Positions 55,711-64,000 of a stretch of DNA of 64,000 bases are shown here, one piece after another. Under the pieces are notes generated by a model. The model was not told the origin of the DNA. It saw only the letters and a program-made list of their open reading frames with translations, and ran no database searches. Positions within the stretch are counted from its first letter, which is position 1, and each line of letters opens with the position of its first letter. Source of the stretch: Lepus europaeus (lineage: Eukaryota; Chordata; Mammalia; Lagomorpha; Leporidae); assembly GCF_033115175.1 (NCBI RefSeq), contig NC_084850.1:15035218-15099217 (forward strand), in the 5' to 3' direction. The translations under genes were made by a program, and so were the position numbers.

Positions 55711-56479
55711 GCACATGGGTATTTTTAGAGATCATTCTGGCCATTTCTTATCCTGTTCTTCTCCAGCACAGCCAGCAGAGGGGGCTCTGGAATTTTTTCT
55801 CATCCTGAAAAAGCCAAGATTATACATTAAAAAACACAACTTCCTTTGAAAAATTCTAGTTCTTGAAAGGAATGGCTATGGTGTACATCTTTTCATATTC
55901 TGAAGACAGAAAAGAGGCATTAATTCAGACCTCAAGTATCCCCACTATTAAGGCTATTTTTGTCTGAGAGTAACCACCGAACTCCCAAAGAATGTTAAAC
56001 CACTTGAGCACTCCCGCCTCATTTCCATCTCTCCTGTGACACCATGCATGGCACACTTACTTGCTTTCTGGCTACCCAAAACTCCCTAAAATGCAGCTAT
56101 TGCACAATCAATCAAGTATTCCATCTTCCCTTATTTCTTCTCCACTTTCATACCTTTGTTTGCATGGCCTTTGAGCTGCAACTCTACAATTAATAATGAC
56201 AGAACATCCATGAGGCCAGACTTTGTTTCATTAAACCTGTCATCTAGTCTAGGAGGGAAGAACCACTACTTTATCTTTTTTGCTTGGTAAAAAAGGAATA
56301 AAAGCTCAGAGAGAAGGGTGCCTTGTCTAAAGTCACACAGACGATAAGGGATACAGGCAGAAATCAGAGACCAAAATTCCTCTGAATTTAGAGCCTATTC
56401 TCTCTCCATTTATACTACAGGCTATGGAAAATGGTTGGGGCTACAAGTCAAACCCAGGTAGTGAGTGAGTTTTTATCTT
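55711..56479. other. Single-copy sequence, nothing recognised
   Basis: The L1 ORF2 sequence cut at 52727 does not resume here. No gene or RNA seen. Confidence 0.5.
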
Positions 56480-56531
56480 TTTTAAAAGGTTTATTTATTT
56501 ATTTGAAAGGTAGAGCTATAGAGGGGCAAAG

Positions 56532-56571
<40 letters not shown>

Positions 56572-56823
56572 TCTATCTGCTGGTTCATTCCCCAGATGGC
56601 TGCAATGGCCGGAGCTGCGCTGATCCAAAGCCAGGAGCCAGGAATTTTTTCCAAGTATCCCGCGTAGGTGCAGGGGCCCAAGGACTTGGGCCATCTTCTG
56701 CTTTCCCAGGCCATAGCAGACAGCTGGATTGGAAGTGGAGCAGCCAGAACTTGAACCAGTGCCCACATGGGATGCTGGCACTGCAGGTGGTGGCTTTACC
56801 AGCTACGCCACAGTGCCGACCCC
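56480..56823 (-). repeat. CSINE (minus)
   Basis: Full reverse CSINE with (GA)n at about 56537-56567 and sense head ggggtcggcactgtgg. TSD unclear. Confidence 0.93.
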
Positions 56824-57816
56824 ATGACGCCTTATCTTGACTCACCTTTCCATCAAAAATTCTCAAACCCAAATATGCGTCACAGAAGTCACCAGAAATC
56901 TCAGTCTGCAGGAAACCCAAGAATTTGCCTTTGTAATAAAAACCCCATGTGACTCATGCAATATGGTCCCCTGACCACTCAATAGCCTCCTACAAGGCCC
57001 ACACTCTTTCCCTCAATTATCACAAGTTCTTGGCCAGCCAACTCTAAAAGCCTCAAAACACTTTCAAATATCCATGGTGACCATTGATGTAGCAGCTATC
57101 ACATTCTGGACACTTTACATTTAGTTTTATGATCTATTATTATCTATTCTGTGTTCGTTTTTCTAAAAAATATAAGGTCTAGGTTCATCTTTAATATGGA
57201 CGTCTAATTGCTCTAGCACCATTTATTGAAAAGACTACCCTTTCTCCATTGAATCACCTTTGTTCTTTCTTCAAAGAATACTTGAATATATTTTTTGAGT
57301 TTATTTCTAAACTCTATATTCAGTTTCATTGATTTGTTCTTTTGCCAATACCACAGTATATTGATTTCGTTCCCCTTATAGTAATTCTTAAGATCGTAGT
57401 AGTAGTCTGATTCCTCCAACTTGATCTTCTTCAGTGATTTGCTTGCTATTTTAGACCTTCTGCCTATTCATAAAAAGTTTATAACTAGTTTATCAATATC
57501 TACAAAAAGCTTGATGGGATTTTGATTGGAAGTACCTTGAAGCTATGAATAAAGTTGGGAATAATGACATCTAAACAATACTGAGTCCATGAACACAGGA
57601 TATTTCACTGTTTATTTAGATCTTTGACTACTTTCATCAGAAATTTTTAGTTTCCAGTATACACACACACACACACATATATATAAATGAAAAACTAGAA
57701 TTAAACATGAATACAGAAGCACAACTGACATTCTTAGGCACAAATCTAACATTATTGTGGTACTTCTGTATTCATTTTTAATTCTATTGTTCATTGCTGG
57801 CATATAGCAATGTGAC

Positions 57817-57817
57817 T

Positions 57818-57856
<39 letters not shown>
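57817..57856. repeat. (TA)n microsatellite
   Basis: About 38 bp of TA dinucleotides directly before the CSINE. A tatata-rich target also reappears after the CSINE (58222-58230), so it may have grown from the target site. Confidence 0.9.
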
Positions 57857-57859
<3 letters not shown>

Positions 57860-57870
57860 CCAGGCAGAGT

Positions 57871-57913
<43 letters not shown>

Positions 57914-58216
57914 TGAGAGAGAGGCAGAGAGAAAGGTCTTCCTTCCGTTGGTTCACTCCCCTAATGGCTGCTATGGTCGGCGCTGCACTGATCCAAAGAT
58001 ACAAAGCCTAGAGCCAGGTACTTCCTCCCAGTCTCCCATAAGGGTGCAGGGACCCAAGCACTTGGGCCATCCTCCACTGCCTTCCCAGGCCACAGCAGAG
58101 AGCTGGACTGGAAGAGGAGCAACGGGGACTAGTACCTGGCACCCCAAGCGGGACTAGAACCCGGGGTGCTGGTGCTGCAGGCAGAGGATTAGCCAAGTGA
58201 GCCACGGCGCCAGCCC
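57857..58216 (-). repeat. CSINE (CSINE2-type, minus)
   Basis: Reverse CSINE from ttgccaggcagagttagac to sense head gggctggcgccgtggctc, with a long (GA)n. Confidence 0.93.
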
Positions 58217-58354
58217 TGACTCCTATATATTAACCTTGTATCCTGTGACTGATGAATTACATATTATATTAGTTCCAGGAGGTTTGGGGGACTTTTTTGT
58301 AATTCCTTTGGAATATTCTACACAGATGTTCATGTCATTGGAAAACAAAGACTC

Positions 58355-58530
58355 AGGCACATTACATACATTATATCATTCAATCTTCAGGCCAACTGTG
58401 CCAAGTCAAGTCCTGTCAGTATCTCCGTTGTCCAGAAGAGGAAGCTGAGGCTTAGTTACCTGAATACAATTATTCAAGATCACAGAGCTGGGAAGTAGAG
58501 AAGTTGATGTTTAACCCAGGTCTTCAAGGA
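58355..58530 (-). repeat. MIR-like SINE (minus)
   Basis: Reverse MIR order: ggaagctgaggcttagttac, tcaagatcacagagctggg, acccaggtctt. Confidence 0.65.
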
Positions 58531-60774
58531 ATTCATTGAAACAAAAGGTAAGAAAAGTATAATGGGAGTGAGAGAGTCGATCTCTAAGCCTGCTTGACTG
58601 GGTGCAGTTGGGAAAGTCACTGAATCCTAGAGAGCTAAGTCATTCACGTCACAAATGTATAAAACATTGGTCTAGTCTGAAACTCGTGTCAAATTCCTGA
58701 TGAGGAAACTAATGACCAGTGATCATATCTGAAAATTCCAATTTAAGATAATTGTCTCAATGAATTATTGATTAAGGTAGTTTATGGGAGAGGAAATTGA
58801 GGAAGCAAAGGGTTTACTCTGGTCATAATTGGCATCCTCAAAACCTCTACACAAACACATCCCAGAATGAGGTTTAAATTGCCATATCTGGTAGGCCAAC
58901 AAATCCAATTAGAAAGCCATCTAAAGTCCACAACGGAAACATATTGTGGAAACACACACCAGGCATAGGCAAAGTAGTGATTAAAAGCAAGGAGGCAAAG
59001 AGGACACTGATAAAATGGAAGTAGCAAGTAAACATCATGATATTGTTCTTTATAGCATTAGTGAGTAATTTCTCTTTCTGTTAATTAATTAATTACACAG
59101 AATGAAAGATAAGCAGAGAGATACAGAAAGCTTCCATCACCTGGTTCACTCCCCAAATGCCCCAATAGCCAGGGTGGGGCCACAACCAAAGCTGGGAGCT
59201 GGGAACTAAATCTGGGTCTCCCACGTGAATGGAAGGAACATAACTACATGAACTATAACCATTGTCTCTCAGGGTCTACATTGGCAAGAAACTGGAATCA
59301 GAAGCCAGAGCCATGGACCAACCTGAGACATTCCTATGTAGATTGTGGGTGTCCTGACAGGCATCTAAATGGTGAGGTCAAAGGCCTGCCCCCAAAATGA
59401 GTGATTTGAAAACAGGGGAGGTTGTTTCATTCATCCTTGATGAATGTATATAGCCCAGTGCTATGTACACAAAACCTGCTCAAAAACATGAAGTAGTCTT
59501 TTCTTGATGTCATTTATATGAGATGGTTCTAACAGAGTAAACTGGGGTCATACTTGTTACCCCATTTGACAGGTTGGTTATCTCATTTCAGGACACACAC
59601 CTCAAGACCTATTAGCACTGTCCCAGGGTGGGCTCAACCAAGTGGCCTTTCTTCATCCATCAAACATTTATTGAGCCCCTATCTAGGACCTGTGGAGACT
59701 TCTGAACTTGATAGTGGGCCATGGGGTCAACCAGGCCGGGCTATAAAATGATGCAGTCCACTCCACTGACTTGTTCTGTGTAACTTCACCTCTTGAAGCC
59801 TTCATCTACTTGTCAGGATTAGAGGCATTGAAATTCTACCATATTCACAGGCTGCTGGGGGTGGGGAGGGGTCATGAAATGAGAGGGGGAGGGTGGTACT
59901 TTGGGCACATGGACTCCCAGGAAATACTCCACAGGTGTCACCTGGGCCCAGTCCGACCACAGGGTGAGTGGAGGGAGCTCAGTCTCTATGCTTAGTCACA
60001 TTTGGCAGCCTCCTAGCTAGCCAGCAATCCTGGGGCACACGTGGCAGGAGTTCTGGGAAGCACTGATGAGAGCCCACACCAAGGACCTCACAGCATCTCT
60101 AGGAAGACTTCATCTTAGTGGGCAAATTGAATGCCTAACAGGCCAGGGCTGGGACCCCTGAGAGTCAAAAGGCTTGGTTTTGAAGAGGAAGCGATGAGGC
60201 TGAGGCAAAGATTAAGTAAATTAATTTGTGTGGAACACTTAGCACGGGCCCTGTCCCCTAGCACAAGTTCATGGGTATCATCTGTTATTAGGATATGTTC
60301 AGGGCATATCATTTACTATGAGAACTAGATGTGGTCTTTGCACCTTAAGGAACCTGCTCATGGATCCCAAATGGACTTGTAGGGAATGGCTTGCAGAGTG
60401 GGATTTGTAAAGCATGAAAAAGTCCTGCTGCCACTTCAGGAGCTACATTGTCACACTGTCATTGTTGGACATGAACTACATGTAGAATGACTGACAAATA
60501 CTCAGCATAGTTCTAAGGACCCAAAAGGTTCCATGAGGGCCATTATTACCAATGATACACTATCCAATGGAGCTCACCCAGGACCTCAGATAAGGCTTCA
60601 CTACACTGTGCTCCTGCAGCAATTGCAACAGGGCACCAGCTAACTTGGGAGTTGTACCTATTTCCTCTGAGAGAAATGTTGACTCTCATTTCTTTGCTTA
60701 CTTTCTTTCAAATTTTATTTATATAATTAATGACAGTTCATCTGTCACTGTGCATAATATATTGTTAGTAAAAT
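58531..60774. other. Single-copy or ancient sequence, no gene seen
   Basis: Contains an ancient C-repeat-like SINE (59075-59395) and a weak MIR-like stretch near 60190-60300. No supported coding region. Confidence 0.5.
59075..59395 (-). repeat. Ancient CSINE-related SINE (minus)
   Basis: Reverse CSINE-like features (aagcagagagatacagaaagc, cctggttcactccccaaatg, ggtctcccacgtgaatgg), but with a different internal and head sequence from the other copies. Probably an early lagomorph subfamily. Confidence 0.6.
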
Positions 60775-61055
60775 TTTTTAAAGATTTATTTATGGGGCTG
60801 GTGCTGTGGCATAGTGGGTAAAGCCACTGCCTGCAGTGGTGGCATCCCATATGGGCACCAGTTCAAGTCCCGGCTGCTCCACTTTCAATCCAGCTCTCTA
60901 TTGTGGCCTGGAAAAGCAGTAGAAGATGGCCCAAGCCCTTGGGCCCCTGCACCCATGTGGGAGACCTAGAAGAAGCTCCTGGCTTCTGGTTTCAGATTGG
61001 TGCTGCTCCAGCTGTTGTGGCCAATTGGGGAGTGAACCAGTGGATGGAAGACCTG

Positions 61056-61112
<57 letters not shown>

Positions 61113-61195
61113 GCCTCTCTTTCTCTCTGTGTGTAACTCAAATAAATAAATAAAAAAGATTTATTTATTTATTTGAAAGAGTTACACAGAGAGAG

Positions 61196-61231
<36 letters not shown>

Positions 61232-61499
61232 ACAGTGATCTTCCATCTGCTGATTCACTCCCCAGATAGCTGCAACGGCCAGTGCTAGGCCAGACTGAAG
61301 GTAAGAGCCAGTAGTTTCATCTATGTTTCCCATATAGGTGGCAAGGGCCCAAGTCTTGGGCCATCTTTTGTTGTTTTTCCCAGGCCATTAGCAAAGAGCT
61401 GGATATGAAGTGGAGCAACTAACACATGAAAGAGAACCCATATGGGATGCTGGCATTGCAGGCAAAAGCTTAACCCATTATACCACAATATTGTCCCCT
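60775..61499 (-). repeat. CSINE (minus) split by a plus CSINE
   Basis: The tail (ttttttaaagatttatttat) is at 60775-60793 and the rest at 61157-61499. A (TC)n/(CA)n run lies at about 61196-61233. The plus CSINE between them duplicated the word aagatttatttat. Confidence 0.88.
60794..61155 (+). repeat. CSINE nested in a minus CSINE tail
   Basis: Full plus CSINE with (TC)n at about 61054-61108. TSD aagatttatttat at about 60781-60793 and about 61158-61170, inside the older SINE tail. Confidence 0.93.
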
Positions 61500-62790
61500 T
61501 TAATTAAATGTTTATTAAGGTCCTTGTAGATTTACTTGCACATGTAAGAGATTATACAGAGAGAACCTGTAGAGTCTATATCCAGTATTCCCAAAGAGCA
61601 ACATATTGGAAAAGTATATTACATGATCACAACAAAGATACTGACACTAGTAGAATCCACTGATGTATTCACATTTCCCCAGTTTTATCTGTACACATTT
61701 GTATGTGTGTATTTAGCACTTTGTAATCTTATCAATCTTATCACATTTATGGGTCTATGTGTCCACCACCATAGTCAAGATACTGATGAGCCCATCACCA
61801 CGAGGATCAATCCTTTAACCATTCACTATCACATGGACTTTCCCCTCACACCGCAACTCTCATCCCTGTCAACCACGTACCTCTGCCTGACTACAAGTTT
61901 GTCATTTCATGATCTGATATAAATGCAATCCTAGCAAGTGTAAACTCTTGGGATTGGCTCCTCTTAGTCCCCACACTTCCCCAGAAAATTGCCCTTGTTG
62001 TTGTATGTATCAATAGATAATTATTTTCTTCCTTGAGTCATATACCTTAGTGGATGCACTGCACTGTTTTTAACCATTCACCCAGCAAAGAACATCTGGG
62101 CTCTTTCCAAGCTGCTGTTTTTGCCATTATAAACAAAGATGCTATGAATATTCATGTACAAGGTTTTGCATGAACACAAGTCTTCATTTTTGTGGCAAAT
62201 GCTCAGGACCACCTTGGCTGAGTCATAGAGGAGTTGTATGTTCACTTTTTTAAAGAGGCATCCAAGCTATTTTCCAAAATTGATGCATCATTTCCCATTC
62301 CCACTGCGATATATTGGTAATCTACTTTATTCATATCCTCACCAGCATTGGTGATGTCATTACTTCCCATTGAAGTCACTCTGAGCATTAGGGGTGTACT
62401 GATATCCTGTTGTGGCTTTAACTTACATTTCCCTTATGTTGAGGTAATGATGTGGAACATTATCTTATGTGACAGTTTGCCATCTTTTATTCTCCTCAAT
62501 GATATGGCTACTCATGTTTTATGTCTAATTTCTGATTAAATTGTTTTATTATTATTTTGTGAATTATTTATATATTCTAGATCCTAGTTTTTTTCAGGTA
62601 TATGGTGTGAAAATACTTTCTCCCCATCTGCCAATCAGCTTTCAGCCTCTTTGCCCTGGCTTTTGAAGAATAAAAGTTCAAATTCTGATGAGGTGCAATT
62701 TGGCAAGTTTTCCTTTTATGGGTTGTGCTTTTGTCCTTAGGATTCAGATAGGACAGCCTTGTTAAAGAAATCAGGGCTGAGATGAGTTAC
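61500..62790 (-). repeat. Old L1M/L1ME relic (3' end, minus)
   Basis: Antisense old L1 3' region (cacatttatgggtctatgtg; ttttgccattataaacaaag; ttttccaaaattgatgcatc; cattcccactgcgatatattgg). Heavily decayed. Confidence 0.75.
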
Positions 62791-63190
62791 ATTTTACAAT
62801 ATTGACTTCAATAAGAAATAGATTTCAGAACTGGGATGCACCACTGGCCAAAGATGGTTTCGAATGGCCCTGCCTCTAGAGGTGAGCTGTATTTACAGCC
62901 AGAAAAACATTAATCACATACAAGATTGCACTGATCGGTGCAGCTTGGCATTTGCCTTATCTGAGCCTAATTGGGCAGCCTGATGCCTGTGATTGACTGA
63001 GGGTTTGGTTGCTATGATTGGGTAAAGCTTGGTTTTGTGGTTGCCATGGTGCACTCTTAGGTCAGGTTACAGCTTGCTTACATATCAAGCTTGGTTACAT
63101 TTCACTATATAAAGAAGCTGCAAAGGAACAAAATTTATGACCCAAGTATGGAGACCACTTACGCCAAATTTATTTCAGTTTAAAATGGTG
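62791..63190. other. Single-copy sequence, nothing recognised
   Basis: No gene, RNA or repeat assignment possible. Confidence 0.5.
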
Positions 63191-63194
63191 GACC

Positions 63195-63510
63195 TGTGAC
63201 AGGCATTGTGTTCCAGTAGTGTAAGCTGTTGCTTTGAACACACATTCCATATGAGAGTGCCAGTTTCTGTCCAGGCTACTCCACTTTTATTCCAGGTTCT
63301 TGGTAATGTCCCTGAGAAAGATTTCAAAGGTGGCCTCTTTACTTTTGTCCCTGACACCTATGTAGGAGTCTTTGGAGGAGTTTCAGACTCCTAGCTTTGG
63401 TCTGATGCAGCTTGGCTATTATAGGTATTTGGGGAGAAATAATTAGATAGATAGATGGATAGATAGATAGATAGACAGACGGACCAACCAACTTTGTCAA
63501 TAAGTAAGTT
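63195..63510 (+). repeat. CSINE, old copy with GATA-type tail
   Basis: Decayed CSINE (gacaggcattgtgttccag ... ccaggctactccactt ... ggtatttggggagaaat), followed by a tagatagatagatgg microsatellite at 63441-63479. Confidence 0.7.
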
Positions 63511-63539
63511 ATATTACTTTTGTTAGTGGGAGTCTGCAT

Positions 63540-63770
63540 TCAATCACTGTGTGCCAAGCACTCTCTAGACATTACTTCATTTAATCCTCCCCTCCAATCC
63601 GTGACATACATGCCATTTCTATTTGCATTTTCTAGATGTGGAAGTAGAGACACAGAGTGACTTGGGGATTTGTCTGAGGTCCCACAAGTAGGAAGTAGAA
63701 GAGCTCAGAGAAAATCCTGATTCTGTGTTGTTTCCAAGCACCTGTCCTTGTGATGATTTCCAGTTTCCAT
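63540..63770 (-). repeat. MIR-like SINE (minus)
   Basis: Reverse MIR order: tgtgtgccaagcactctc, cttcatttaatcctccc, gaggtcccacaagtaggaag. Confidence 0.65.
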
Positions 63771-63821
63771 CAGGCAACAGAAAATTCAACCTCCAGAATA
63801 CAGAGTTTTTATAACCAAGTT

Positions 63822-64000
63822 TTTTTTTGACAGGCAGAGTTAGACAGTGAGAGAGAGAGAGAGAGACAGAGAGAAAGGTCTTCCTTTTCCCATTGGTTCA
63901 CCCCCCAAGTGGCCGCTACGGTCGGCACGTTGCTGTCAGTGCACTGCGCAGATCCAAAGCCAGCAGCCAGGTGCTTCCTCCTGGTCTCCCATGTGGGTGC
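63822..64000 (-). repeat. CSINE (CSINE2-type, minus), cut by window end
   Basis: Begins ttttttttgacaggcagagttagac and continues to the window end. Confidence 0.92.

Larger units (their letters stand above)
57120..58350 (-). repeat. Old L1M ORF2 relic, interrupted by microsatellite and CSINE
   Basis: Antisense old L1 text (ctagcaccatttattgaaaagac; gattttgattggaagtacc; ggtttgggggacttttttg) before and after the insertion at about 57817-58216. It includes a (CA)n at about 57659-57682. Coding frame long lost. Confidence 0.75.

Noticed and set aside
61196..61233. Possible CRISPR-like or tandem array near 61 kb
   Set aside because: It is (TC)n/(CA)n simple repeat within a CSINE tail. No spaced direct repeats anywhere in the window resemble CRISPR, and the DNA is mammalian.

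Overview
The window looks like non-genic, repeat-dense nuclear DNA from a lagomorph, a rabbit or hare. The diagnostic signal is a large set of tRNA-derived C-repeat SINEs (CSINEs), about two dozen full or partial copies. Each starts with a tRNA-like head (A-box and B-box like stretches), runs through a characteristic body, and ends in a (TC)n and (AAAT)n tail. Leporid-type LINE-1 (L1) elements with a G-rich 3'UTR, older mammal-wide repeats (MIR, L1M, MER5A-like, Tigger/MER2-like), one U6 snRNA pseudogene and a 40-nt U2 fragment fill most of the rest. I see no host protein-coding gene. All recognisable coding capacity belongs to retroelements.

Layout. 1-2988: two head-to-tail 1,402-bp units of an unusual chimeric retroelement. 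3000-9267: CSINEs, a Tigger/MER2-like transposon split by a CSINE, single-copy DNA, and two L1 3'UTR insertions, one with a twin-priming inversion. 9268-37220: mostly single-copy or ancient sequence with scattered MIR, CSINE and L1 3' ends, a U6 pseudogene and a 50-bp minisatellite. 37224-44672: stacked minus-strand L1 tails, then a complete chimeric element (37542-44112) bounded by a 13-bp target-site duplication (TSD). 44673-46157: CSINEs, single-copy DNA and the U2 fragment. 46158-48486: an internally deleted L1 with ORF1 intact after a TTG. 48766-52727: a second, damaged L1 carrying most of ORF2. 52735-55710: a 5'-truncated chimeric element. 55711-64000: single-copy DNA, CSINEs, old L1M fragments and MIRs.

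The most interesting object is the chimeric family, called H here. On the minus strand, 44112 to 37542 reads: L1 5'UTR, complete L1 ORF1, about 2.7 kb of foreign sequence, about 0.45 kb of L1 3'UTR, A-tail. The foreign part contains a degraded retrovirus-like nucleocapsid/protease stretch. ORF2 is absent. The perfect TSD (caagattcatttt at 37529-37541 and 44113-44125) lies in an older L1 3'UTR that the insertion split in two, so the composite moved as one unit by L1-type retrotransposition. Three further copies of its 3' part lie at 1-1569, 1570-2988 and 52735-55710. This resembles the known class of 'half-L1' (HAL1) elements, which keep ORF1, lose ORF2 and depend on L1 reverse transcriptase in trans, but with an endogenous-retrovirus-derived body. 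Whether it is already catalogued cannot be told from the sequence alone.

ORF1 is uninterrupted in two elements. In both it is preceded by a short N-terminal frame that ends at A_AAA_AAT TGA, exactly where a -1 shift would join the two frames. This is either an inherited one-base deletion or a possible frameshift site.
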